A stretch of DNA of 64,000 nucleotides, from assembly GCA_023159155.1 (NCBI GenBank), contig JAJNNX010000003.1, positions 2,170,001-2,234,000 on the forward strand, written 5' to 3'. Source of the stretch: Ustulina deusta. Taxonomy: Eukaryota > Ascomycota > Sordariomycetes > Xylariales > Xylariaceae. Shown piece by piece: positions 25,324-38,439 of the stretch. The notes under the pieces were generated by a model. It had not been told where the DNA came from, ran no database searches, and saw only the letters and a list, made by a program, of their open reading frames with translations. Positions within the stretch are counted from its first letter, which is position 1; each line of letters opens with the position of its first letter. A program made the position numbers and the translations under genes.

Positions 25324-25590
25324 TGCAGCAGGGCTGGTGCTAGCGGCCCGCTGGCAGCTGCGAATGTGGCTGTACGTCAATTGTTAGCCGTATTCGGGCC
25401 GCCTGCGGCCCGAATCGGCTGATCTTCGGCTGCATTCAGGGGTTCGAATAGCTATAAAAGCCTTCGAACTTCTTAGAGCAACACTTACTTCACACCTATA
25501 GCATTCATACCAGTTTTCTAGTAGCAGGCGCTCTAGTTAGTTTTTGTTGTTTTTAGTTGTTTTTAGTGTCGAGTTGCCCCGTCCTTCTTT
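25324..25590 (+). mobile_element. Solo LTR of the R family, TSD AACGT
   Basis: 267 bp starting TGCAGCAGGGCTGG and ending CCGTCCTTCTTT, flanked on both sides by AACGT (25319-25323 and 25591-25595). It contains a TATA-like TATAAAAG flanked by TTCGAA on both sides, and a perfect GC-rich hairpin at 25392-25415 (11-bp arms). It is the least RIP-mutated of three copies in the window (others 27001-27266 and 30762-31029, both inverted relative to it). No internal region remains next to it, so a solo LTR left by recombination is the simplest reading. Confidence 0.8.
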
Positions 25591-26995
25591 AACGTTTAAG
25601 CTAAGTTTATTTGCTAAAAAAGCTATTTTTAAGCTATTTTAGTTTAAAGTTAAAAGGTAATATTTTTGCTTTATATAAACGGTTTATATAGCAGCTGCTA
25701 CTACTATATTGGGGCGCTATTTTTAGCGTATTATTAGGTTTTTAGTTTTTAGAGGGGTACGTGTAGCGCTTATGTCTAGCGCTTATACGGAGCGCAATGC
25801 TCCAATTGCAGTTAGAGGAAGGGGGGGGGGGGGGGTTTGTTTAAGGGGGGGGAGGGGTAGTTATATATTGGTTTTTTAGGGTATGAATAAATTTTTTGTT
25901 GTTTTTTTTGTATTTTTTTATTTTTTTTAATATTTGTACGTAATGTTTGCTTTTTTATATATAGTTTAGTTATTAGCTATTTTTTATTATATAAGTATAT
26001 TTTTTATAGTTTTTTAATAAATGTTTTAATTTGTACGAGTAGCTTATTAGTAAAAACTAGAGTTTTTAATGCTTGGTTTAGGGTATGTTTAATAAATATA
26101 TTTGTTAGGTTATTTTTATTATTAATTTATTATATTTTAGAAATTTTTTTTTTTTATATAATTTTTAAAAAAATATAATATTAATTATTAGTTTTTTTTT
26201 TTATATTATTTTTAGTTTAACTAAATAATTATATAATAATTTTGAGTCTAAATATAAGATAATAGGTATTAAAGGTAGGTTAAATGCTTTTATAATTTTT
26301 TGGAAAGTTATATAAAAGGTAATAGTATTATTAAAACTGTTTATTATGCTATATAATTTGTTAGCTAGAATATTTTGTATGATTTGTTTATATTTGTTTA
26401 AATTCTAGTATATAATATTTTTTTAATTTTAAAGTCTAGGTTTGTTATATTTTTTGTATGAGTTTTAATTGCTAATACGATAATAAAGCTAAGCTAAAAA
26501 GTCATATCTATATTATTTTTAGGAATTGTAAGGGTATTGTTTAGTATTTTTATGTTGTGCGGGGTAGCGATTAGTATGGTTATATTGCCTGTTTATATAG
26601 TAGGTATTCTCTGCTTTTTATACAAAATATTTGTTTAATAGGTTGCCTTTAATTCGGAGGTACGAATAAAGGTTAGAAAAAAAACCTTTGGACGTAGGTT
26701 TTTAGAAAATAAGTGCTGTTTTGAATTCTGGCATATTTCTGTATGCTTATGCAATAATTATACTAAACTATATTTTTTTTAAGTATTTTGCTTTAAGTGC
26801 TTTTTGTATTTTTAATAGTTTATTAATTATAATTTTTAATGTTTTATATAAAAAAAAGTTTTTTTTTTGTTTATATATTTATATAAAAATAATATTAGTC
26901 TAGTTTATTTAATATTAATTATAGTTTATAACTATATTAAAATATAAGTCTATAATATTATATGTTTTTTTTTATATATAATTAGAACTAATATA
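25591..26995. other. Relic interior of the 24151-32705 element, with a G-run
   Basis: Without genes. G runs of 15 (25821-25835), 8 (25845-25852) and 4 (25854-25857) in otherwise AT-rich DNA could form a G-quadruplex. A 60-codon open frame at 26721-26903 is Phe/Ile/Tyr-rich low-complexity chance sequence. Confidence 0.6.
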
Positions 26996-27000
26996 GTATT

Positions 27001-30000
27001 AAAGAAGGACGGGGCAACTCAATACTAAAACAACTAAAAATAATAAAAACAAACTAGAGCGCTTGCTATTAGAAAACTAGTATGAATACTATACGTATTA
27101 AGTAAATGTTGCTCTGAGAAGTTCGAAGGTTTTTATAGCTATTTGAACCCCTGAATATAGCCGAAGATCAGCCGCTTCGGGCCGCAGGCGGCCCGAATAC
27201 GGCTAACAATTAATGTATAGCTATATTTGCAGCTGCTAGCGGGCCGCTAGCACTAGCCCTGCTGCAAACTTTCCTTATTTGGAGCTTTATTTTTTAGATA
27301 GCTTTGAATCTAATTGTAGGGCTGAAAATACTAAAAAAACACAATACAACACCTACTCGAACCTCTAGGCTTTAACGGCCTAAAAAAAAAAACCAGCCCT
27401 AACCCACTAGGCTACTAAGCTTTTAATTAGCTAATTGCTAAACCGGTTACATATTATATTAGATTTCCTTTAGTCCATAGTTTTTCTTTTAGTCCGTATG
27501 TTTTGTATGCCCTTTAGCATGACTTTTTGGTATAACTTTTTAGCCCTTTAAATGCCCTATTTTTTTATATTTTTTTGATATATTTCTATATAAAACATAT
27601 ATAATTTTGTTTAGACTTAACGTATATAGCAGTATTTGCTAGTATTTTTGTGTTAGAACCTAGGTAGGTGCTACAGTTAGCTACTATTTCGAACTTAAGC
27701 TAAATCTTTATATAAAAAGTTATGCTATAGCTTTTATTACTTTTAATATATATAAATCTCTATATAATTGTAGTAATATTTTTTAGTAGTATATATATAG
27801 GTTAGAGTTTATAAAATAAGCCCTAATTAGCTTTATAGATAGATTAACAAACTTAGTAAATAATTTTAAAAATTGCAAATGTAAGCGCGGTCCTATATAA
27901 ATCAGTATAGGTAGCTGCTCGTACGCAAAAAAAAAATCGTAGATCGGCAGCGCAGTAATAACACATTAGCAATGCTATATATATATATATAAAATAGCTA
28001 ATTAATGTAGCAATAATATATTAACTAATTAGTAGTATTGTAATAACTATATAATATATATAATATAAACAAGTTTATATATAAATAATATAAGTAATTG
28101 TTTGTATATAACTAAATAACTAATTAGTGCAGTAATAATAAACTAACTAATCGGCAGTGCTATGCTATATATGTAGCAATAATAAACCAATTAGTAGTAT
28201 AGCTAACTATATAATTTATATAATATAAGCAAGTTTATATATAAAATAGTATAAAAAGTTGCTTATATATAACAAATTGTATAGTTAGTATAGCAATAGT
28301 AATTTAACTAATTAATTAGTATAGCAATAATAATTTGTTAGTGCTATACTATATCTATAGCGCTATATATATATTGCTATATATATAAAGCATAGGATAT
28401 ATAGGTTATATAAGTATAAATAGATTGTTATATAAATTATATAAGCAATTGCTTGTACGCCTATATCTTTTATATAAGCTAATTAATCGATTAGCTTAGC
28501 AAATAAATAAACTAATTAGTAGCGCTATATATATAACGCAAAATAGTGTAAAGCTAATTAGAAAGCCTTTATATAAGTGAATAATATATATATAAATAGG
28601 TTTGTATAAAAAACTATATGTATGCCTACTTATATATAAATAAAACATAGTAAACTTACTAATTAATAACAAATAATTAAAAATTGCATAAAACGTAGTA
28701 AACTTGCTAATTAACGCATATATAACAAAATAGCTAAAAATTGCTGTTTAATAGCAAATATAGCTAAAAATCGCTAATTAATAGCAAACAAGGTATAACG
28801 TATTAATATAAGCATACATATATATAAATTAGTATGGGTAGCTGTTTATATATATATATAATAGCTAAGTCGCTAATTAATTATATATATAATAGCTAAA
28901 CTAGCTAATTAGCAGCGCATACATATAATGCTTAAACTAGCTAACGTATATATAACTAATTAATATATATATAATTAAATTAGCTGATTAGTAGTATATT
29001 AGTTCATTAATTAGATAGCTAGCTATATAATAGCTTTTTTTGGATTATAGGTATAAGAGTATATTTATATATAAATTATATAGGGATCTGCTTATATAGC
29101 TATTAAATAAAAGAATTGTTAGTATAGCCATTAAAACAAAAGACTAGCTAATTAACAATATAGCAATTTGTTAATTAAAGCTAGAATAAAGGCTTCTTTA
29201 TAAGCTATAAATATGTTTATATATAAATTTATATATAAATATATTTGTAAGCTATTAAATATAAGGGGCCTGACTAATTAATAGTTTAGAAGCCTAAAAA
29301 ATAATAAAAAACTATAGAAATACTAAAAATGCTAACAATACTAAAAATGCCGTAAAAATACTAAAATAATAAAATTAACAAAAACGGAGGTGTATATATA
29401 GCTAATAAAAGTTTAGAACAAATATATAGCTTAGAGCGAACCTCCCTATAAGCTATAGTGCTGCAAGCGTATTTATATATAAATATGTATAAAAATCTAT
29501 TTATAGAGCTATTTATAATAGAAGATCCGGCTAATCGCTAATAAAACACTAACTAAAAAACTAAACAAAGAATTTAAAATAATAGCTTTTTATAAGTAAT
29601 ATGTATATAAGTAGGTTTATATAAAAATTTATATAGCAACCTGTTTGTACGGATATTTGAATATAAATTTAACTAATTAATGCAGTAGTAATATATATAG
29701 CTAGCAATAAACTAATTATAAACTTAAAACAAAGGTTTTTTTAAAAACTATATATTTGCAAGCTAGTTTGTATAATAACTTATATAAGATTTAGCTTATA
29801 GGTATATTCAAATAAAGGCGTGATTTGCGAAAGCAATTAGCTAATTAACTAATTAACTAATTAATTAGCAGCTTGGAACAAAGACTTTTTTTGGACTGAA
29901 AGGTATATAAATATATTTATATATAAATAATATATAGGTCTGCTTAAACAACTTTTTAATAAAAAAATTAACTAATTAACTAACTTAAGTAATATAATTG

Positions 30001-31029
30001 CTTTAGTAATATAACTAACTTAGTAATATATATAGCTAGTTAATAAAGTAATAGGCCGATTGGGCTAATTAGTGTATTGTATGTATAGCGTATAAATAAA
30101 AGCGCGTTTGTATATAAATTTATATAGCGGACTGCTTGAACGTGTATATAAACGTATAAACTGATTAATTAATATAAACTAAGCTAAATTAGCTAATTAA
30201 TGCGTATTAGTAGTTTAGCTAGCTAGAATAGCTATTTAAAAGCTTTTTTGGACTTAGATAGCTATAAATAAGTTTATATATAAAATTATATAGTAGGTTG
30301 TTTATAGATATATTTTAGCAAGGGATTTAGTAGGCAATAGTATAGCTAAAGCAGTAAAAATAGAAAAACTAATTAATTATATAGTAATTAGCTTAATTAA
30401 TTATACGGACTAGGCTATATATAACTAATAAACTAAGCTTTCTAAAAAATATATAGCTATAAATAGATTTATATATAGATTTATATAAAAAGCTGCTTAT
30501 AGGTATATTTATATAGGGCTTAGCTAGTTAAGCTATATAAGCTAAGTTAGTTTTTTAACTAGGTTAATCTTTGCATAAAACTAGCATTAAAGCAATTAAT
30601 AGGTTATAAATATATTTGTATAGTAATTTATATAAAAAAGCGTCAAATAATTAGTTTCTGATTATAGATTACGTTTTAAAAAGTAATAAGTATATGTAAG
30701 CATTGTTATATATAAATTTATATAATGGACTGCTTTATTATAGCTTTACTAAAAAATACTATTAAAAAAAGACGGGGCAACTTAATACTAAAACAACTAA
30801 AAATAACAAAAATAAACTAAAACGCTTATTACTAAAAAACTAGTATAAATGCTATGCTAGTTAAGTAAATGTTGCTTTAAAAAGTTCGAAGGCTTTTATA
30901 GCTATTCGAACCCCTAAATATAGCCGAAAATCAGCTGCTTCGGGCCGCAGGCGGCCCGAATACGGCTAACAATTGACGTACAGCCACATTCGCAGCTACC
31001 AGCGGGCCGCTAGCACTAGCCCTGCTGCA
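27001..31029 (-). mobile_element. R-family LTR element with no detectable coding interior, about 4.0 kb, minus orientation
   Basis: LTRs 27001-27266 and 30762-31029 are direct repeats of each other and the reverse of the solo LTR at 25324. Flanks are GTATT on the left and GTATA on the right, a 5-bp duplication with one change. On the minus strand a purine tract (AATAAGGAAAG) lies just before the 3' LTR (27266), fixing orientation. The 3.5-kb interior shows no protein motif and is mostly degenerate tandem repeats, so the element was probably non-autonomous. Confidence 0.75.
27890..30740. repeat. Degenerate tandem repeats filling the interior of the R element
   Basis: A composite unit recurs: a stretch like TATATAAATTTATATAG, then a CTGCTTGTACG-like word, then GCTAATTAAT/CTAATTAGTA with an AGTAATA stretch. 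CTGCTT-type words occur at about 27912, 28250, 28446, 28838, 29088, 29638, 29936, 30126, 30493 and 30728, with weaker ones between, a spacing of roughly 150-240 bp. There may be about fifteen copies. Unit length and copy number are estimates by eye. Confidence 0.6.
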
Positions 31030-32451
31030 GTATATATAATAGTTTTTTATACGATTGGTTAAAATAGCTAAAAATATTATATAGAACTATTTTTTTATAA
31101 TTTTTATTTTGTAGTAAAAGTTAATAAATTATTATGCTTTGTTATAAAGCGGATTATACGGCTTTTTAGAATAGTTTTTTTTTTTTGCTAAGTTTTTAAA
31201 AATATTTGGTATTTTATTATTAAAATAATCTTATTTTAAATATTGTACGTAAGTAGGATTTAAATAAAAAATATAAATATTTTTATATTTAGTATTATAT
31301 AAAATATTAGTTGTTTAAAAATTTATAGGAAATATTATAGAACTAGATATTTTATTATATATTAAAAGTATGGCATGTTTTTAGTTTATATAATTAGATT
31401 ATTAATTAGTATAAAAAATAAGTAGTGTTTTATAATTAGAAGTATTTTTTAAAAGTGTGCTTTTGGTGCTTTATTATTATATAGTAGTATATTGTTCTAA
31501 ATTAAAAGTTTTTTTTGATTTTATATACGGAGGTCTTTTTAGAATTATGCTCTAGTTTTAGAAGTAAATATTACAAAACTATTTTATTATATAAAAAAGT
31601 TTTTACTATTATAGTTTTAATTAAAGAGTTACTAATTTAAAATAAAAAATACTAATAATATTTAAAATTATTATATAAAGAGTTAAGATTTATATACTAG
31701 AATATATTTGTTTTTTATAAATTATATAATATAGTTTTTTTTTAAATGCTTTACTAGTTTTTAGTTTAGAATATTTTTTATATAAAATATATTATATATT
31801 TTTATAATAATCTTATTATTAATTATTTATAATATTTATAGTTTAGCTAACTTAATATTTTTTGCTAATATTTTTTAAAAATCTTTTAGTTTATATAAAG
31901 CTTAGCTATATTTAATATATAAATATATAGCTTATATATTGATTTTTTTTCTACTTATTATATAAAAGTTATATAAAATATTATTATATATATAAAAATT
32001 AATTATTTTTTATATAGTAGCTAAAGAAATACTAGTATATTTAGTAATTTTTTTAGCTATAAATTTGTATAAAAAGTTATTTGAAAATATTAAAAATTAT
32101 TTTTTAGAAGCTTTAGTGTTTTTATATATTTGCCTTTAATAGCTTTTATATAATTAGCTATTATTCGATATATTTATAAATATAAAAAATAAAAAAAAAA
32201 GGTTTAATTATAATGCAAACTTTTATATAGTTTGTATAATAATAATTAAAAAATAATATAATTATATATTATTAATTATATTTTTATATAAAAGCTGAGC
32301 TAAAGTATAAACAAGTAATTAATCTTTTTTTTTATTGGCTTATTATCAAAAGAACTAAAGTATAATATAGAATATACAGTCCGTACAACTAGGTTAGGAT
32401 TCTGTTTTTATTTTTGCTAATTTGTGTTTTTTAGCTAAGAATACTGATTAG
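31030..32451. other. AT-rich relic interior of the 24151-32705 element, right part
   Basis: No open frame, RNA gene or recognisable motif found. Confidence 0.5.
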
Positions 32452-32705
32452 TGTTAGGTAGCTAAGGGGTACAATATTATATGTAACAAAGAGGTAAGAT
32501 AAATAATTATATATATCGATCTATTTTTTTAATTATTTATACAAAAGTAAGACCTTTATATAAAGGATTCTTATATAATAAGAGAATTTTATATATATAT
32601 ACTGCTTATATAATTGGACTAATTAGCTAATTGCTAGTGTTATATAAATAGTCTTATATATAATTAGCAGTAGCTTTGTGCGTAGTTAACACTATTATTA
32701 CAATA
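32452..32705. repeat. Right LTR of the 24151-32705 element
   Basis: 254 bp. Its right end (CTTTGTGCGTAGTTAACAC) keeps C and G that the left LTR has lost (CTTTATATATAGTTAATAC). It is followed by GTTAG. Confidence 0.8.
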
Positions 32706-32710
32706 GTTAG

Positions 32711-32934
32711 TATAGTTTTAGTAAAACCTATAAAAACTTTAGATTTATATAGCAATAAAATAAAAAGTCTATATATGGACCAACCTATAACTTTGTAGCT
32801 ATATATATAAAGTTTATATTTATTTATTTTATAAACTTTAGCTTTTTTTTTTTTTTTTTTTTTTTTTTAGTTTAAAGTTTTAATTTATAATATTAATAAA
32901 CTAGCTATAAAAGCTTTATTTAACTAATTATAAT
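32711..32934. repeat. B-family repeat fragment (right side of an interrupted copy)
   Basis: It matches 55490-55702 and the end of 50133-50830 (TATAGTTTTAG, then AAAAACTTTA, a long poly-T, then AATAAACTAGCTATA). Its left part lies before 24146, because the 24151-32705 element inserted within this copy. Confidence 0.65.
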
Positions 32935-35102
32935 ACTATTTTAAGCTTATTAATTATTTATTAATAAATATTTAATAAATATGAACTTTTTATTTTGCTA
33001 TAATTAATAAAATATAAATAAACTTTTTTTTTTAATTATATATTTAATATAAAAAATTATATATTTTATAATATAAACTTAACTTTAATATAACTTTAAT
33101 AAAACTTTTAATTTTTATATTATTTAAAAACTAATAATTTATAAAAAACCTAATTTTAAATATTTTTATTTTATTTTTAGTTTTTAAATAATTAAAATAA
33201 TTCTAACTTTTAAGTATAACTAGCTTTTTATTATTAAATAATTTTAAAATCTTTTTTTTTATAAAAAAAAAGAAATTAAATATTAGATTTTTTTATAAAT
33301 GTTTTAAATAAACTAATAAAAAAAAATAAAAAAAAAATAAAAAATTAAAACTTAAAAAAGCAAAATTTAAACTAGAACTAAAATAATTTAAAATAAATAA
33401 TATATTTAAAAATATAGTAGTAAATATTATAGCTATATAAACTTATAATTTTTTATTAGTTTTAATAAAACTTTTTTAATAAATAAAAAAAGTAAAGTGC
33501 TAATTTTTTAATATATTTATTTTACTTTTTTTAAAAAACAACCGTAATTTAATAATAAAAAATATATTTAAAAATATTAATTTTAAACTTTTTAGTTTTG
33601 CTGCCCTATTTGCTTTTTATTTTATTAGTTTATTTTTTAGCGCTTTAAACCTTATTTATACTAAAAAAACTAAAATAAAAAAAATTAATTCTAATAAATT
33701 TATAAAGAATAAAGCTTTATTTAATAACTAAGTCTATAAACTAGGAAAAAAACTAAATAAAAACATTATTATATTCTAAACTAAAAATAATTAATTTTAG
33801 TATATTATAAGCTAATTAAAAAAATATATTAAAAAATTAATAAAAATATATTTTTATTTAACTAAAAAAATATTTAATAATATTATTAAAATAATTTAAG
33901 TTTTATTAATAGTTTATTATAACTTTAATTAAATAATTATTATTTATAAAATATTTTAAACTTATATATATAAAACTAATAAAAATATAAATTATAAAAC
34001 TATTTTTATATAAACTTAAAAAAAAATTTATATAAAGTTTTTATAAATTTAAATATTTTTTATAAATTATTTATTAATAAAATTATTAAGTTAATATATA
34101 ATACTAAATAAGTTTATAAAAATTATTAATAAATTAAACTTGCTAATTTAACTAAATAAAAATCTAATTTAAATAATTAAAATAAGCACTAATTATATAA
34201 AAAAAAAGCCTATTAAAATAATAAAACTTGTTTTATTTATAATAAAAAAAATATTAATTAATTAACTATTTTAATTAAAAGTTTAAAGTTTTAAATATTT
34301 AACTAGTAAAAAAAATTAATAATAAACATAGTTTTAATAGTTTATTTGATTTAAAAAATAAATAAAACTAATAAAAGATTTTTTATTAGTTTTTTTATTT
34401 AGTTTAGCTAAAATATATAGCTAAAATAAATAAATTATTTTTAAAATATTTATTTAATTATAAATTAATAGTATTAAAATAAAAACTTTAATTTTATATA
34501 ATATTAAAACTTATATTTTTTTAATAATTAGTTATAAATTTATATAATAAATTAAATATTAATTAAAAATAAAAATAATTTGTTTAGTTAAACTTTAAAA
34601 ACTTTATAACTATTAAAGCAAAATAATTAGTAAAATTTATAAATATTTAATATATATTATAAAAATTAATAATTACTAATTTAAAAATTAAATATTTTAA
34701 ATTATTAATTTTAGTTATAATATTATTATTAATATTAAATAGTTAACAAAATAAAATATTTTAATAAAAATTTAAAAATAATAATTAATTTAGCTAAATA
34801 ATTTATTTTTATTAGCTTAATTTTTGCTAATAATTATAATTAAACTTTTTAGTTATAAATAATAAAATATAGACCTAAAAATATAAAAAAATACTAATTA
34901 ATATAATTAAGCGTTAAAAAAATATTATTAAATATTAAAACAACTTTTTAAAAATAAAATAATTATTTTAAAAATAACTAAAATTAAAAAAAAATATAAA
35001 AAAAATTTATATAATAATTCTTAAAAAAAAAAAAAACTAAACTATTATTAAAAAAATTATATAAAACTTTTAGAATTATTTTTATTAAAATAAATAAAAA
35101 TA
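32935..35102. other. AT-rich relic DNA, nothing identified
   Basis: Poly-A and poly-T rich, stops in all frames. No recognisable repeat end or protein motif. Confidence 0.5.
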
Positions 35103-35107
35103 ACTAG

Positions 35108-35474
35108 TGCAGTAGGGCTGGTGCGTGCGTATAGGAAACAGGTCCTTAGTTATAGAATAGAACGTATTCTTAGAAACCTTAAAAATTACAGAACAAAAGG
35201 TATAAAAATTGCGTGTTTTTATTTAAAGCTATAAAAAACTTCTTTTTTATAAAGTTATAAATAAACAAATAATTAATATAAAATATTAAATAAAAGTTAG
35301 AGATTTGTTTTTATTAATTAATTATTATGTTTTTATTTATATTTACGTATTAGATCTTAACTTAATCTGTACAAAGATCTGCAAGTTAAAAAACATAGTT
35401 TAATATAAAATAATTAAATAAGTTTAGTTAATTTTAGTATATAATACACTAATTAGAAACTTTGCTTTATTTTA
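35108..35474 (+). repeat. 5' LTR of the gypsy-type element
   Basis: 367 bp. Its left end keeps GGGCTGGTGCGTGCG where the right LTR has G-to-A changes; its right end has decayed (TTTGCTTTATTTTATTAG). Confidence 0.85.
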
Positions 35475-38439
35475 TTAGTATTTTTAATAAAATAATAAAA
35501 ATTAATATTATTTAATACTCTTTAGAACATAACTTATAATCAGAAACTAATACTTCTAACTAATACACCTAACATATAAAAATTAACTACCGATTATACT
35601 AATTAGTTATATTCCTTTTAATAAATCTTTACGTAAAACTGGACTTTTAATATAATTTAATAACGTAACACAAAAATAACAAAAAACTAACTATAATAAA
35701 AATTAAATAAACATAAAGCATTAATAAAATTATTATTTTTAAAACAACTAACTATAAAAATACCGATAGTACTACACTACTTTTATTAGATCTATAAAAA
35801 GAATATAAAACTTAACTATAGTTTTATTAAAAAAACTAATATATTTACTAAACTTAAATATATATAAGCTTTTAATAAAAAACCTACAAAAATACTACGC
35901 TAATTATATATATTTGTATAGCAATAAAAACTATAGAACATTAAACAAAAAAACATTATTAAAACTTAAAAACTATTATTTTATTTTTAAAATATTTATT
36001 ATTTTGTTACTTCTATATACTAATAGTCCTAATTAGCAACCTAAAATAAATAACCTAAACGTTTTAAAATAACTGCAAAACTTTAGGCTTTTTTTAATAA
36101 GGTTTACTTTAAACACTCTAATTATAAATATACCTATTTTTAATACTATACTAACTAATAATTAAATTAATAAATATTAGCTAGCTAAACTTTTAATATT
36201 TATATAATTAGCCCTTAAAAGTACTATAGTTTTATATATTATTAGTTTACCTATTTTTAATCCTACATTCTGCTTTTAGAACTAATTTAATAAAAAAAAC
36301 GTAACTAAATAGTTTCGTAAAATAAAAAGATTTTTTAAGTTATATAAATTTCTACAAACCGAATAAGTTAATTAGTTATTATACTAAACAAAAATTATAA
36401 TTAAAAAATATATAGTTTAATATATTATTAGTTTTTATACTAATTAAAATTAAACTATTATAAGCTTAAAATAAAAATATAAAATAACTAATCTTAAACA
36501 AACCTAATTATAAAAAAAACAACTTATTAAGCTTTTTTTAAGTACTAAAACAATTTTTTAAAATTATATTTGATTTTTTTTTAAATATATAGCTTTAATT
36601 AATAAACTTAGCTAAAAAATCCCTTTAATACTTAAAAAATTTTACTTATATAACTTAATTAAATTAATTCTTTTTAATTACTTTAAAAATATTTTTAATA
36701 AATATAGAATTACTAAAAATAACCTATAATAAAAAGAATATATTAATACTATAAATATTTTTAAACAATAGGCCAACTTAAAATCTTTTCTTTAGCTATA
36801 AACAATAATATTAAGTTTTTTAAATAGTACTACTAGCTTAGAACTATTGCTAAACATACTTTTTTACCCTATTTAGTAAGCTATATAAATATAACTATTC
36901 TAAGCTTTACTAATTGCTTAATTAACTTAGCTATTTATAACTACCTTTCTTATTATGCTTTTAATAGTCCATACATATATAAACCTAGTAATTAAACAAT
37001 TAATAGCTAAAATAAAAAGCCTTTTTATTTATAATACTTAAATAACTAAAGCAATAACTAAAATAATATAATTATTAATTAACTAAAATTAATACTATAT
37101 TTTTTTTAGTTAGATGTTTTACTAAAAAATCAGCTAGTAAAACAAGCAATAATATAAAAATAGCTAATTTAAAGCTTATATTACCTAAGTATAACAATTA
37201 AACCTTTAAAAATATAACTAATTAAACAACTAAAATAATTCTAAAAGTACTAGCAATAATCTATATAAATATTAGTTTTATAGAGCTAAAGATTATATAT
37301 AATAAAGCTATAAATTAAAAAAAAAAATTAAAAACTTTAAAGCTTTATATAAAAAATATAACTTTAGAGCGTAACATATTAGTTTATTATATATACTTTA
37401 ATATATTTGTTTATTTATAGTTAACCTAGATAAAATATTAAAAAAAAAAAAATAGATTTATACCTTTAGCCTTAATATAGATTTATTATAACTGCTCTAG
37501 TAAATACTTCTTAGTAGCTCTAGCAGCTTATAAAGCCTTATATAAATTTAATTATATTTTAAAAAATTTAAATTTTGAAAACAAAACCCGATTATAAAAC
37601 CTAAAACTTAGCAAAAATAAAAATACTTCAAACAATCTAGCCTAACTACTTATTTTAATACTTAAACAACTAACTATAACTAATTAGCTTAACCCTAAAA
37701 TAAGATTTTCAACCAACTTAGTTTTTATAAAATAATAAAAGCTTAATATTCTAACTAAAAAAAACTACTTAAAATTCCAATATAATAAACAATAAAAATA
37801 TTAAAATAAGCAAAAGTTTATAGTATTAAAAGCAATTAATTAAGTTGCTTTTTTAAACAACCTATTAGCACTTATAGTTCTAGACCCTATTAATATATTT
37901 AATACGCAAACTTATACAAAAGCTATAATAACAAAAAAAAAACACCTAAATAAAAAAAACAACACTATACTTAAAACCTACAACATTACTCAACCCTACA
38001 AAATAACTAACGCTATAATAAATATAAGCACTAATTAGCAAGTACTCTTACCTATCTTAAAAATAAAAAAATATTAAATATTTTTTAATAAAATTAATAA
38101 TTTATTTAAAGCCAAAATAGGGTTAACTTAAAAAAAACTGCTAGGTTTATTCCCTAATACGTTAGAATTATTTGTAGCATAAGCCCTTAAAATAAAACAA
38201 ATATTAAGCAAAAAAACAATCAAATTAAGTTAACCAAATAAACCCAAATTTAAAACAAATAATCAATAAATACTAGACGTACCTACTTTAGAAATCAACA
38301 ATACGTATACAACGCTACAAAAATCTATAAAAAAGGTCCATAAAACCTTCTAAACAAATATGCCTTTATAAAACATAAAAAACTATATAAAAACTATACC
38401 TAAAGTTATAGTAAAAATTAAAAAATTATTAAAAAGCTT

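Larger units (their letters stand above)
24151..32705. mobile_element. LTR retrotransposon relic with nested insertions (254-bp LTRs, TSD GTTAG)
   Basis: Direct repeats 24151-24404 and 32452-32705 are each exactly 254 bp. They start TGTTGGGTGG and TGTTAGGTAG and end ATTATAATA and ATTACAATA (CA turned to TA by RIP). The pentamer GTTAG precedes the left copy (24146-24150) and follows the right one (32706-32710), a classic 5-bp target-site duplication. The target is a B-family repeat: its uninterrupted form is seen near 50670 and 55490. After removing nested elements (25319-25595 and 27001-31029) only about 3.7 kb of interior is left. No protein motif could be read in it. Confidence 0.8.

Noticed and set aside
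26721..26903. Small membrane-protein gene
   Set aside because: Phe/Ile/Tyr-rich translation is what poly-T-rich DNA gives by chance; no start context or homologous copy.
27890..30740. CRISPR array or conventional satellite
   Set aside because: The organism is a fungus. The units are degenerate, of variable spacing and confined between LTRs.
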